The notes below the pieces were generated by a model. The model was not told the origin of the DNA and made no database searches. It saw only the letters and a list, made by a program, of their open reading frames with translations. Below are positions 21,321 to 31,728 of a stretch of 64,000 nucleotides of DNA, piece by piece. The position numbers were made by a program, and so were the translations under genes. Within the stretch, counting starts at the first letter, position 1. Each line of letters starts with the position of its first letter. The DNA comes from Batkoa obscura (Eukaryota; Entomophthoromycota; Entomophthoromycetes; Entomophthorales; Batkoaceae): NCBI GenBank assembly GCA_030770535.1, contig JASVEC010000068.1:44739-108738 (forward strand). The letters run 5' to 3'.

Positions 21321-23024
21321 ATGCAAACTTTCATAACTAAACTTCGAAATGGAATTTTTGAAAACTTCAATACAATAGGGAGGAGTACACAATATAAACA
21401 TTGTAATTCATTTACATCAATCTTAAGAGCTACTTACAACAACCCAAGGTTTATGGAATTTTATAATAAAACAAAACAAAGAAAAGATATATTATCAAAG
21501 TTTACTATCGATAATAATAAACTTAATCAAGTAATGTATAAAATTAGTGCTTTAAGAGAAACAGGAAACAAAAATCAGCAAGTAGCGTTATTATCAACTA
21601 TAGCTTCAGTATATTCTTTTGATGAATGTAAGAGTTTTGGGTTTAATATAAATAGAAATCAATATGATTATTCAAAAACAAGTAATAATAATAAAATATC
21701 AACATTAAAACCTATTATTAAAAATACAAAAAAAATTAAAGATGACCAAATTGAAACTATCATACAATATTTACTAAATGATTCAACTATTTCATCAAGA
21801 TTTAATAAAAAAAATAACGATAGTAAATATTCATCAGATAATATATATATATTAAATAAAAGTAGAAGAATGATATATAGTAAATATTTGAATGATCTAA
21901 GAGATAAAGCAGTAGCCAGGTCAACGTTCTTTAAATATATACCAAGTAATTTCAAAAATCCAGCAAGAAAAACGGATCTATGTAATATATGTACCCAGTA
22001 TACAGTTAGAAAAAAGTTATTTGAAAATAAAATAAATACAGCAAAAAACAAAGCAGAGATAGAAGAAATTTTCAACGAAGAAGAAAAATTATACAAATTA
22101 CATAAATTCTGTGTTGATACTCAAAAAAACACATTTAATGAAACTATCAAAAAATTAAATAACAAAAGTTGTATAATAGTTTTAGATTTTAAACAAAATA
22201 TGGAAATAGGGACAAGACCAGATTCAATAAATCTAGATCATTATAATAAACAAGCTATATCAGTATTAGGCTTTGGTGTATTATATTTAAAAGATGATAA
22301 AACAATAGGCAAAGTTTACTTTGATTATTTATCTGAAATATTGAATCATGATTCAGCATATGCAGGAGATTGTTTAATCGATTTAATCTCTACAGAGCTT
22401 CTATTTAAAAAGTTTACAAAAATTAATATATGGGCAGATACAGGAAATCATTTTAGATCCCAAGAGTTTCTACACTATATGTTTGAAGAAATTCATAAAA
22501 TAAATAGTAGTTTGAATGTTAATCTTAATTTTTTTGCTGAGCATCATGGAAAAAGTATAGTTGATGGGCATTTTGGAAACCTTTCAAAATGGAAAAGTAG
22601 TTTTGAAGCGTTAGGTAAAATAGAAGATATCGATCAATTAATTTCAAGATTTGAGGCTTTTATTTGTGAGCATAATAAAATTAATAACTCAACTGTTAAT
22701 AATGGGAAAACAGATATAATTTTTAAAAAGTATAAAAGAAACAAAAATACAAAAAGAATAATAGAGATGCAGGGCATTAAGAAGTATTTACATTTTATTA
22801 AACATAACAATAAACTACATTGTTATCCAGTATCTGATACATCAAAAAAAAGCGATATAGTCCCAATTAAAGTTATAGAGTCTATAGAAAACAGAAAAAT
22901 TAAAAGATCGATCCCAGCTTACCTTACGAAGATAACAGAGAATTTAAAAATTTCGATATTTACTAAGCAAGTAAGTAGTTTGTTGAATGATAGAAATAGA
23001 TTGTTAAATGTTAGGATTACTTAA
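21321..23024 (+). CDS. transposase, candidate D-D-E type, family unassigned
   Basis: 567 residues, intronless, very Asn/Lys/Ile-rich. The N-terminal ~200 residues may hold the DNA-binding part. A CxxC (221, 224) with H261/C264 could bind zinc. The catalytic core candidate is D289 in IIVLDFKQNMEIG, D373 in INIWADTGNHFRS and E407 in FFAEHHGKSIVDGHFG, with D415 as an alternative third residue. Thirty-three residues separate D373 and E407, close to the spacing of Tc1/mariner-type enzymes that also target TA. The surrounding motifs (HFRSQEFLHY, EHHGKSIVDGHFG) are not those of Tc1/mariner, and I cannot name the superfamily. A composite hairpin follows the stop codon. Confidence 0.82.
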   Translation: MQTFITKLRNGIFENFNTIGRSTQYKHCNSFTSILRATYNNPRFMEFYNKTKQRKDILSKFTIDNNKLNQVMYKISALRETGNKNQQVALLSTIASVYSFDECKSFGFNINRNQYDYSKTSNNNKISTLKPIIKNTKKIKDDQIETIIQYLLNDSTISSRFNKKNNDSKYSSDNIYILNKSRRMIYSKYLNDLRDKAVARSTFFKYIPSNFKNPARKTDLCNICTQYTVRKKLFENKINTAKNKAEIEEIFNEEEKLYKLHKFCVDTQKNTFNETIKKLNNKSCIIVLDFKQNMEIGTRPDSINLDHYNKQAISVLGFGVLYLKDDKTIGKVYFDYLSEILNHDSAYAGDCLIDLISTELLFKKFTKINIWADTGNHFRSQEFLHYMFEEIHKINSSLNVNLNFFAEHHGKSIVDGHFGNLSKWKSSFEALGKIEDIDQLISRFEAFICEHNKINNSTVNNGKTDIIFKKYKRNKNTKRIIEMQGIKKYLHFIKHNNKLHCYPVSDTSKKSDIVPIKVIESIENRKIKRSIPAYLTKITENLKISIFTKQVSSLLNDRNRLLNVRIT

Positions 23025-23037
23025 GTTATTAATAGCT

Positions 23038-23168
23038 AAGTTAATAAATAGTCAAAGAACAAGTAACTGTAATAATATGTAAAAACTATTATTACTTGTA
23101 CTATATAGGGATGGTCAATTATAGTTTTGGGGCTGACCACTCCCTCCCATGCAGCTATTTATTAACTT
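23038..23168. repeat. nested inverted repeat after the transposase gene
   Basis: Perfect 14-bp arms AAGTTAATAAATAG (23038-23051) and CTATTTATTAACTT (23155-23168) enclose further pairs: ACAAGTAA with TTACTTGT, and TGGTCA with TGACCA. The structure starts 14 bp after the transposase stop codon and lies wholly inside the transposon. It could be a nested foldback insertion or a structured 3' UTR/terminator. Confidence 0.7.
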
Positions 23169-23626
23169 GGCAACATATTAATAATGTAATTATAACATTA
23201 AAGTAGTTTATTTATTTGATAATAAATCTACGATGTTGGTTATAAAGCAGTTGATAATAAATATTTCTCAATTAAGCTTTATAAGAACATGTATTTAAGA
23301 TCTAGTAGAAATTCAACTAACTTACAGTATGAGCTATAATAGAATGATTTAGAACTGTGTTTGGGTACTTTTGTTTTAATAAAAGATGTGATTTTATAGA
23401 ATTTTAAGCGAAGTTTTTAAAATACAAATTTTTTTAAAATTGGATAAAATAATGAAACTAATTCAGACAACCCCATATTATTTATCTGAATATAAATTAT
23501 AAAATTATGATTATACACTATATCTGATAAGTTGTGCAAAAAATGATTTATTACAAATTAAACTAAAATTGATTTAAGCAATCTTCGAAAATTGCATTTT
23601 AAGTTTTGGAATAAAAATAGTTCATA

Positions 23627-24814
23627 ATGTTTTTTAATAGAGTTTTTAAAAGAATGTTCAACACTAAACTTATAAGTATAAATCCAAAAGATATACATTT
23701 CAATGAAATTGGAGAAGCAAGTTATTGTGGTGGAGAATTTCCTAAGGAATTTTTAGAAGCTTGCAAATATTTAAATAGTAGTAATGGGTTAATAGGATTA
23801 CCAACTGAAACTGTATATGGGTTAGGTGCTAATGCTTTAGACACAGATTCTATTAGCAAAATATATAAAGCCAAGGGTAGACCGAGCGATAATCCATTAA
23901 TAGTTCATATTTCAAGTCTAAAAATGTTAAACAAAATATTGCCTAATGGTGTTCCATCAGTATATGAAGAAGTGATAAAAAAATATTGGCCAGGTCCACT
24001 AACAATTTTATTACCAAGGAGTGAATTAATACCTTTATCAATAACTGCTGGGCAATCTACAGTAGCTATAAGGTTCCCAAGTCATCCGGTTGCTAGAGCA
24101 ATTATAGAAAAGGCAGATGTACCAATAGCAGCGCCTTCAGCAAATTTAAGTGGTAAACCTAGTCCAACATTAGCTTCACATGTATTAGATGATTTAGATG
24201 GAAAACTTGAATACATCATCGATGCAGGGGCATGTGATTTCGGACTAGAATCCACAGTTTTAGATGGGTTAAGTCAGCCACCTATCTTGTTGAGACCAGG
24301 TGCTATTACATTAGAGCAAATTCAAACTATTAAAGGATTTGAAAATAGTAGAGTTTATAAGAGAGAACTATTTACTAAAGAACAAAGCGATAGTATTGAG
24401 CAAACTCCCACCACTCCAGGTATGAAATACCAGCATTATTCACCAGATGCTAAAGTTATTTTATTTGACCCAAGAGAAAATAAATTATTGAGTGAAAAGA
24501 TAGAGATAGAATTAAAAGAAATTAGTAATAGTAATAATAGTAGCAATGGTAATAAACTTAAAATAGCCATTTTGACAAAAGAAAACATCTCGAACATTGA
24601 ATTAGTCAAAAGCAAATTTAGCGATCTTTCAATTTTTTATGAGTATATTGGATTAGACGTTCAAGACGTTGCTAAAAATATGTTTGCTAAATTGAGAGAA
24701 ATGGATAAATTAAACATGGATTATATTCTAATGCAAGGTGTATTAGATAAAGATTTAGGTACTGCTGTTATGAACAGATTAAGAAAAGCTGCTTCGAAAA
24801 TTATTGATTATTAA
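23627..24814 (+). CDS. SUA5: threonylcarbamoyl-AMP synthase Sua5
   Basis: 395 residues. Makes threonylcarbamoyl-AMP from threonine, bicarbonate and ATP for t6A37 modification of ANN-decoding tRNAs. The YrdC domain (about residues 40-235) shows GLPTETVYGLGANA, KAKGRPSDNPLIVHI, WPGPLTILL, VAIRFPSHPVARAI, APSANLSGKPSPT and LLRPGAI. The linker TPTTPGMKYQHYSPDAKV leads into the C-terminal Sua5 domain, which ends MNRLRKAA. Length matches long-form Sua5 proteins (yeast ~426). The N-terminus (MFFNRVFKRMFNTKLISINP) could be a mitochondrial presequence with an internal Met at residue 10, permitting dual targeting. It is intronless. Confidence 0.95.
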   Translation: MFFNRVFKRMFNTKLISINPKDIHFNEIGEASYCGGEFPKEFLEACKYLNSSNGLIGLPTETVYGLGANALDTDSISKIYKAKGRPSDNPLIVHISSLKMLNKILPNGVPSVYEEVIKKYWPGPLTILLPRSELIPLSITAGQSTVAIRFPSHPVARAIIEKADVPIAAPSANLSGKPSPTLASHVLDDLDGKLEYIIDAGACDFGLESTVLDGLSQPPILLRPGAITLEQIQTIKGFENSRVYKRELFTKEQSDSIEQTPTTPGMKYQHYSPDAKVILFDPRENKLLSEKIEIELKEISNSNNSSNGNKLKIAILTKENISNIELVKSKFSDLSIFYEYIGLDVQDVAKNMFAKLREMDKLNMDYILMQGVLDKDLGTAVMNRLRKAASKIIDY

Positions 24815-25459
24815 TAGAAGGCTACTTTGGATTTTATAGAGCTTCCTGGGTTTTATTATATTATTTAATAACAAAGTGAATAATTATTATTGAATAATAA
24901 AATATAGCGCTTTTTTGAAACTTTAAAAATATTTTTATTATCGAATTTTAATTCTGAGTTTTTTAAGCCTTTATTTACTATTGTTTATAGAGATTATAGT
25001 ATCTTTTTATCAAAATATGTTAATTCATGTATAAGTTAGATAGTGAAACTGTATCTAGCGTAGTCTGTGAAAGTACATTTTAGATATTACGTTAAACTAT
25101 ACAGCAAATTTGGTTTAATACATCAATGTATTTTTGTTATTAATCTACTAATAATTTATTTTATTTAAGCGTAAAAAGTGAATAATCAATTGAGAGGAAA
25201 AAAGACATTCCCACATTAATTTGAAATTGAAATTATAAATTATAAGCTTATAATGAGAATATAAGCAAATAAGCAGGTGCAAAGTTTTAAGCAACCAATT
25301 AGGGGAGCTTTGTTTTGTTTTGATAATTTAAACGAACAAGGACTAAAAGGCTAGGTCATCTTTTGTGTTCAAAAGCTATACTACGCAAATAATAAATAAA
25401 GTATAGTATAGTAGTAAACAGACGATACGGTATCAAATCAAAGAGTAAACACCAAAGCA
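24815..25459. other. SUA5-RPB1 intergenic region
   Basis: 645 bp of AT-rich DNA between two same-strand genes. I see no gene. It should contain the RPB1 promoter, but I recognise no specific site. Confidence 0.6.
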
Positions 25460-28400
25460 ATGAATAACAAATTTGGTTTTACTCCTTCCCCTGCTCCTGT
25501 TCGACGGGTAAAGGGTGTCCAATTTGGTATCCTTTCTCCTGAGGAGATCAAAGCAATGTCAGTGGTGCAAGTTGTCCATCCGTATGTTATGGACGAGTCT
25601 GGTCATGCGCCAAGGCAAGGAGGTCTTTCAGATCCTCGTATGGGTACCATTGATCGTAATTTTAAATGCTTAAGTTGCGGTGAAAGTATGAAAGAATGTC
25701 CAGGGCATTTTGGTCACATTGAATTTTTAAGACCAGTTTTTCATCCAGGTTTTATTACTAAAGTAAAGAAAGTCTTAGAATGCGTCTGTATTAAATGTGG
25801 TCGTCTCAAGGCTGATGAGGAAAATATTAGCTTTAAAAAAGCTCTTTCAATTCGTAATCCTAAAAATAGATTTAAGGCGATTTGGGATATTTGTAAAGGT
25901 AAGTCTATGTGTGGAGACGCAAGATCTAGAAGAGAAGGAGGTGAAAATATAGAAGGAAGTGAAAATCTAGATACTTTAGCTTCTAGACGTATGGCTCAAA
26001 TGCCTTGTGGGTCCAAACAGCCTATTTACCGGAAAGAATCTCTTAGAATTTATGCCCATTATAAAGCAGAAAAAGGTTCTGAAGAATCTGCTGATGTCAA
26101 AGAACTTATTACTGCTAGTAAAGTAATCAACATTTTCAAAAAGATTTCTGAAGTAGATTTGATTACAATGGGTTTATCATGTAAATTTGCTAGACCAGAA
26201 TGGTATATGATCTCTGTTCTTCCAGTCCCACCTCCACCTGTTCGTCCTAGTATTTCAATTGATGGTTCTGGACGTGGTGAAGATGATTTGACTCATAAAT
26301 TGGGTGATATCATTAAAGCAAATGATCAATTGAAAGGAAGTGAGGTAGGTGCTCACAATATGATTTCTGATGAATTAGAATTCGTTTTGCAATACCATAC
26401 TGCTACAATGATGGATAACGATATCGCTGGTGTTCCAGCTGCAATTCAAAAGTCTGGTCGCCCCATAAAATCTATTCGTGCTAGACTTAAAGGTAAAGAA
26501 GGACGTTTACGTGGTAATTTGATGGGTAAACGTGTTGATTTTTCTGCACGTACTGTTATTACTGGTGATCCTAACCTTTCGATTGAGCAAGTTGGCGTTC
26601 CTCGTTCTATTGCTAGGAATCTTACTTATCCTGAAACTGTAACAGCTTTCAATATGAACCGCTTGCAAAAAGCAGTAAACAATGGTCCAAACGTTCATCC
26701 TGGTGCTAAATATGTTATGCGTGATACTGGTGAACGTGTTGATCTTCGTTATGTTCGAAATGGTAATGTATCCCTTCAAATTGGTTACGTTGTTGAACGT
26801 CATATTAACGATGGCGATGTGGTTATTTTCAATCGTCAGCCTTCGCTACATAAAATGAGTATGATGGGACATAGAATTAAAGTCCTACCATTCTCAACTT
26901 TTAGATTGAATTTATCAGTAACATCCCCATATAATGCTGATTTCGATGGTGATGAAATGAATATGCATGTACCTCAATCAGAAGAGTCAAGAGCTGAAAT
27001 CCTTGAATTATGTATGGTACCAAAACAAATTGTATCTCCTCAAGCTAATAAACCTGTCATGGGTATTGTACAAGATACACTTTGCGGTATTCGTAAGTTT
27101 ACCAAGAGAGATTGCTTTGTAGGTAAAGAACTGTTGATGAATTTACTTCTTCATGTTCCAGATTGGGATGGGCGTGTTCCTCAGCCATGTATCCATAAAC
27201 CTATTCCACTTTGGACTGGAAAACAAGTGTTTAGTTTAATTATTCCAAAAGGAGTTAATTTAACTTCTTTCCATTCTGCTCACCCAGATGATGAAGATAG
27301 TCATATTTCATTAGGTGATACCAGAGTTGAAATTGTAGGAGGGGATTTAGTAACTGGTATCGTATGTAAAAGAACTATTGGTAGTTCTAATGGTGGTTTA
27401 ATCCATGTAGTAATGAATGATTTTGGTTCAAAAGTATGTATGAAATTATTTAATGGTACTCAAACTGTTGTAAACTACTGGCTTCTTCAACACGGTTTCA
27501 GTATTGGAGTTGGCGATATGATTGCTGATCATGCAACAATGACAACTATTAACTCTTTCATTACTAAGGCTAAAAAAGAAGTAAAACAAGTAATCAGAGA
27601 AGCCAATAACGGCAAACTTGAAGCTTTACCTGGTCTTACTGTTCCAGAGACATTCGAATCAAAAGTTACTAACATTCTTAATTCTGCTCGTGATGGTGCT
27701 GGTAAAGCTGCTGAAAGAAGTTTACCGGAGTTCAATAATATTAAGCAGATGGTAGTTGCTGGTTCTAAAGGTAGTTTTATTAATATTTCCCAAATGGCAG
27801 CTTGTGTTGGTCAACAAAATGTTGAAGGTAAGCGTATTCCATTTGGTTTCCGTAATCGTACACTTCCCCATTTCACTAAGAATGATCGTACTCCATTTGC
27901 TCGTGGTTTTGTTGAAAACTCATATATTCGTGGTTTGACCCCACAGGAGTTCTTTTTCCATGCTATGGGTGGCCGTGAAGGTTTAATTGATACTGCTGTT
28001 AAAACTGCTGAGACTGGTTATATCCAACGTCGTCTTGTAAAGGCTATGGAGGATGTTATGGTTAAATATGATGGTACAGTAAGAAATGCTTTAGGTCAAG
28101 TAGTGCAATTCTGTTATGGTGAAGATGGTATGGATGCTGCATTTATTGAAAAGCAAAAGATTGAAACCGTTCGTATGTCAAATGCAGAATTCAATTCCAA
28201 ATATAAGTTAGACATTAAGAATGGTGTCATCAGTTTGGGTAAGAATAGAAACATTAATACTCAACTTATGGGTACAGTCATGAATGAACCTGATATTCAA
28301 GTCTTATTGGAAGATGAATTTAAACAAATATATGATGATCGTAAAGAATTGAAAACCAAAATATTCCCAGGTGGCGATGATAACTGGCCAATGCCAGTTA

Positions 28401-31036
28401 ATATCAGACGTCTTATCCGTAATGCTCAAATTCAATTTGAATGTAGTCCACATAAGCCGTTTACACTCCATCCTGTGGATGTAATCGTTGGAGTTAAGAA
28501 ACTTTTAGACTCTTTTACAGTTATCCGTGGTCATGATCATCTTAGTGATGAAGCAAATAAGAATGCTACTTATCTTTTCAAGATATTGGTTCGCTCACTT
28601 TTAGCTTCTAAGAAAGTAGTAGGGGAATACCATTTGACACCGGAAGCTTTTGATTATGTTATTAAAGAAATTCAACGTAAATTTTATCAAGCTCAAGCTC
28701 ACCCAGGAGAGATGGTTGGTACTCTTGCTGCACAATCCATTGGTGAACCTGCTACTCAAATGACGCTTAACACTTTCCATCTTGCTGGTGTTTCTAATAA
28801 TACTACTACTGGTGTACCACGTCTTAAGGAAATTATTAATGTTGCTACCAATCTTAAAACTCCATCTATGACCATTTCGCTAAAAGAAGAATATTCTAGC
28901 AATTTTGAAAAAGCAAAGGCTGCGCAATCTCAATTAGAACATTGTAATTTGGCTAGATTGGCTGAACGTACTGAAATTTATTTCGATCCAGAATTGACGG
29001 AAACTAACATTGAGGCTGATGAAGATTGGATTCAAGAACTTGCTGCTTTAAGCGATCCTTATCTTACCGGTGATTATACTAAAGAAAATCTATCTTGTTG
29101 GGTGCTTAGAATTGAGTTTAATCCTCAAATTATGTTAGGTAAAGCACTTACTCTTGAGGGTATTGCAGACCATATCCATAAAAAATATAACAATCAAGTG
29201 TTTGCTTATTATCCTTCTGAGGTTACTGATCAGCTTGTGATTCATTGTCGTGTTGTTACTTCTGGGGGTGGTGATTCTAATAATGTATCAGAAATGGACG
29301 ATGATGACGTGGATGAAACGGGTATTAGTGACCACACTTTCTTACGTCGCTTGGAAAGTAGCATGTTAGATGAAATCACTTTGTTAGGTGTACCAGACAT
29401 TAGTCGTGTTTTTATTCAAACAAGAAACACCCCTTATATTAGTGACGATGGTTCATTTAAGAGACGTGAGGAATACTTTTTGGAAACTAGTGGTACGAAT
29501 TTACTTGAAGTCTTATCCATGGATGTTGTTAATATGAAAAATACTTTCTCAAACAACATTGTAGAGATCTTGGAAGTTTTGGGTATCGAAGCAGCTCGTA
29601 ATTCTATCCTTCGAGAGCTTCGTCATGTTATTGAGGGTGGTGGTTCTTATGTCAATTACCGTCATTTATCATTACTTTGTGATATTATGACTTCTCGTGG
29701 TTCTATTATGGCCATTACACGTCATGGTATTAATCGTACCGAATCTAGTGCTCTTATGAGATGTTCCTTTGAGGAAACAGTAGAAATCCTTTTAGAAGCT
29801 GCTGCTTCTGGAGATTATGATGAATGCACTGGTATATCCGAAAATATTTTGTTAGGTCAAATTGCTCCATTGGGTACTGGTTCGTTTGATCTCTTATTGG
29901 ACGAAACTATGCTTAATCAAGTAGTTATACCAAACAACGGTGTAGGAGCTTCAGAATACAATGGAGCCTCTTTATATTCTGGATCTGTTGATTACTCAGC
30001 TCAAATGACTCCATTGCCTGGAAACAATCAACCAAGATTTGATAGTTTCGATGGGTCATCACCAATAACTGCTCAATTCTCGCCAATGACTGATAGTGGG
30101 TCATTTGGATATAGTCCTGGTTCATCTCCTGGAGCTATAAATAGCCCAGTATATTCACCTAGAAACCCTAACTTTGGAAATTCTGCTTCTAGTCCTGGTT
30201 ACTCACCAACTTCGCCAAGTTATATTCCTGGTTCTCCTAAATTTTCACCTGCTTCACCATCCTTCAATCCAGGTTCATCTCAAAATACTTATAGGCCAAC
30301 ATCCCCTGTTTATTCAGGCGCTGGTGCATCTCAAAAGAGACCATTTTCACCTACTTATAACCCTACTTCCCCTTCTTATAATGCTGGTAGAGGTGATGAG
30401 CCTGATTACTCTCCAACTTCTCCGTCCTATACTCCAACCTCACCCCGAGGCATAGGACAAAACTCTGCCTTTTCACCTATTGGTGGAAGCTCTTTTGGTG
30501 GTTCTAAAGTCGGTTATTCACCAACTTCTCCTTCATATACACCTACATCTCCATCTCTAGCTCAAGGTTCGAATGCTTATTCGCCAACTTCACCTACTTA
30601 TTCGCCAAGTTCTCCAAGTTACTCTGCAAACCCAACTGCTCAACCGCGTGCTGCATCACCACTTAATGCTCCACGTGTTGCATCATACTCGCCTACCTCT
30701 CCATCTTTCGCTTTCCCAGCGCCAAGTTATTCTCCTCAATCACCTAGCTTCACACCTATCTCACCCGCTCAACATCAACAAGCACCAAGTTATTCCCCAA
30801 CTTCTCCTAATTACGCTCCTACTTCACCATTTGCTTTTAATGCTCAAGCGTCAAATGCTTTTGCTCCAAGTACATCTGGACCTGATATGAATTCACGTGG
30901 AAATAAGGGTAAGTATTCAAGTGAAGAGAACTCGGAAGGTGAAGCTGATTCTAGTGGTCGTAGAGGATCTGGAAAGGGAAGAAATCCTGATGAAGATAAT
31001 TCAGGACCTAATGGTAGTAAGGGTTTTTACGAATAA
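25460..31036 (+). CDS. RPB1: RNA polymerase II largest subunit
   Basis: 1858 residues in one uninterrupted frame. The catalytic subunit of Pol II. N-terminal zinc sites (CLSCGESMKECPGHFGH, CIKC), the clamp and lid, the Mg-binding loop NADFDGDEMNMH, the bridge-helix region (FFHAMGGREGLIDTAV) and the trigger loop (AAQSIGEPATQMTLNTFH) are all present. The C-terminal domain starts near residue 1510 and is irregular: exact YSPTSPS heptads occur about four times, mixed with YTPTSPS, YSPSSPS, FSPTYNP and long non-heptad spacers. A charged tail (KYSSEENSEGEADSSGRRG) ends the protein. Yeast has about 26 mostly regular heptads, so this domain is sparse. Confidence 0.98.
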   Translation: MNNKFGFTPSPAPVRRVKGVQFGILSPEEIKAMSVVQVVHPYVMDESGHAPRQGGLSDPRMGTIDRNFKCLSCGESMKECPGHFGHIEFLRPVFHPGFITKVKKVLECVCIKCGRLKADEENISFKKALSIRNPKNRFKAIWDICKGKSMCGDARSRREGGENIEGSENLDTLASRRMAQMPCGSKQPIYRKESLRIYAHYKAEKGSEESADVKELITASKVINIFKKISEVDLITMGLSCKFARPEWYMISVLPVPPPPVRPSISIDGSGRGEDDLTHKLGDIIKANDQLKGSEVGAHNMISDELEFVLQYHTATMMDNDIAGVPAAIQKSGRPIKSIRARLKGKEGRLRGNLMGKRVDFSARTVITGDPNLSIEQVGVPRSIARNLTYPETVTAFNMNRLQKAVNNGPNVHPGAKYVMRDTGERVDLRYVRNGNVSLQIGYVVERHINDGDVVIFNRQPSLHKMSMMGHRIKVLPFSTFRLNLSVTSPYNADFDGDEMNMHVPQSEESRAEILELCMVPKQIVSPQANKPVMGIVQDTLCGIRKFTKRDCFVGKELLMNLLLHVPDWDGRVPQPCIHKPIPLWTGKQVFSLIIPKGVNLTSFHSAHPDDEDSHISLGDTRVEIVGGDLVTGIVCKRTIGSSNGGLIHVVMNDFGSKVCMKLFNGTQTVVNYWLLQHGFSIGVGDMIADHATMTTINSFITKAKKEVKQVIREANNGKLEALPGLTVPETFESKVTNILNSARDGAGKAAERSLPEFNNIKQMVVAGSKGSFINISQMAACVGQQNVEGKRIPFGFRNRTLPHFTKNDRTPFARGFVENSYIRGLTPQEFFFHAMGGREGLIDTAVKTAETGYIQRRLVKAMEDVMVKYDGTVRNALGQVVQFCYGEDGMDAAFIEKQKIETVRMSNAEFNSKYKLDIKNGVISLGKNRNINTQLMGTVMNEPDIQVLLEDEFKQIYDDRKELKTKIFPGGDDNWPMPVNIRRLIRNAQIQFECSPHKPFTLHPVDVIVGVKKLLDSFTVIRGHDHLSDEANKNATYLFKILVRSLLASKKVVGEYHLTPEAFDYVIKEIQRKFYQAQAHPGEMVGTLAAQSIGEPATQMTLNTFHLAGVSNNTTTGVPRLKEIINVATNLKTPSMTISLKEEYSSNFEKAKAAQSQLEHCNLARLAERTEIYFDPELTETNIEADEDWIQELAALSDPYLTGDYTKENLSCWVLRIEFNPQIMLGKALTLEGIADHIHKKYNNQVFAYYPSEVTDQLVIHCRVVTSGGGDSNNVSEMDDDDVDETGISDHTFLRRLESSMLDEITLLGVPDISRVFIQTRNTPYISDDGSFKRREEYFLETSGTNLLEVLSMDVVNMKNTFSNNIVEILEVLGIEAARNSILRELRHVIEGGGSYVNYRHLSLLCDIMTSRGSIMAITRHGINRTESSALMRCSFEETVEILLEAAASGDYDECTGISENILLGQIAPLGTGSFDLLLDETMLNQVVIPNNGVGASEYNGASLYSGSVDYSAQMTPLPGNNQPRFDSFDGSSPITAQFSPMTDSGSFGYSPGSSPGAINSPVYSPRNPNFGNSASSPGYSPTSPSYIPGSPKFSPASPSFNPGSSQNTYRPTSPVYSGAGASQKRPFSPTYNPTSPSYNAGRGDEPDYSPTSPSYTPTSPRGIGQNSAFSPIGGSSFGGSKVGYSPTSPSYTPTSPSLAQGSNAYSPTSPTYSPSSPSYSANPTAQPRAASPLNAPRVASYSPTSPSFAFPAPSYSPQSPSFTPISPAQHQQAPSYSPTSPNYAPTSPFAFNAQASNAFAPSTSGPDMNSRGNKGKYSSEENSEGEADSSGRRGSGKGRNPDEDNSGPNGSKGFYE

Positions 31037-31728
31037 TCGAAGAGTTTTTAAGCATAGGTTTTATCATGTTTATACATGTAATATTTGACATTCAATTAGT
31101 GCTATTATAATGTACTTTTGATAGATATTTTATTTTATTTTATTAAAGTATTAGCCAGTATATTAATTTAAATTTTATTGTTTCATATAATTGTACTTTT
31201 GCAATAATTAATCTGTTTTAAATAATATATTATATTTCAATAAAATAGTTTAAATAGCTTTTAATCCTGTATAACTATAACTTTTAAAGATTTATAAATT
31301 CATAAATGAAAGTTATTTTAGTACTACATTTGAATTAGAATATTTATTATTATAAATTTATAAATAAAAAACATTATTGATATAGAGACTAGTTTTATTA
31401 TATTTTACGTATTTATTTTATGTTTATTGGGAAGAAGCATTAGTTAATAAAAGTGTACAATAGCAGAAATAATTTAAATCAAGATTTTAAAAAATCTAAT
31501 TGAAGATAATCTTCATCCAATTTTTTCCACCAATAAAAAATTCACTATTATTATAATCCTAGTAAAGTTATGGGAAAAAGCAAAAACAGTAAAATGACCT
31601 ATAGTTAAGATATCAATTTTTATTAAGCAATAGTAAAGGGAGAACATAACTATATAAAAGTTAAAAAAGAAAGAGATAATAACACAAGGATATCAACGAA
31701 AAAAAAAGAAAAAATTAGACGATGAGGA
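31037..31728. other. RPB1 3' region and intergenic DNA
   Basis: About 690 bp, AT-rich, no gene seen. Confidence 0.6.

Larger units (their letters stand above)
21010..23475 (+). mobile_element. DNA transposon with TA target duplication
   Basis: The ends are imperfect inverted repeats: left TGGGGCTGTCCTAATTGG and the right end read inward TGGGGTTGTCTGAATTAG, 19 of the first 23 positions identical. Similarity continues weakly to an ATCCAA/TTTAAAA block. TA flanks both sides (21008-21009 and 23476-23477). The single intact gene (21321-23024) encodes a candidate D-D-E transposase. Length is 2466 bp. It looks whole and potentially active, as the frame is open and the tips are intact. The tips match the dispersed ~100 bp elements in this window. 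Confidence 0.88.

Noticed and set aside
30174-30890. Leu/His/Pro-rich frames within the end of RPB1
   Set aside because: Shifted readings of the heptad-coding repeats.
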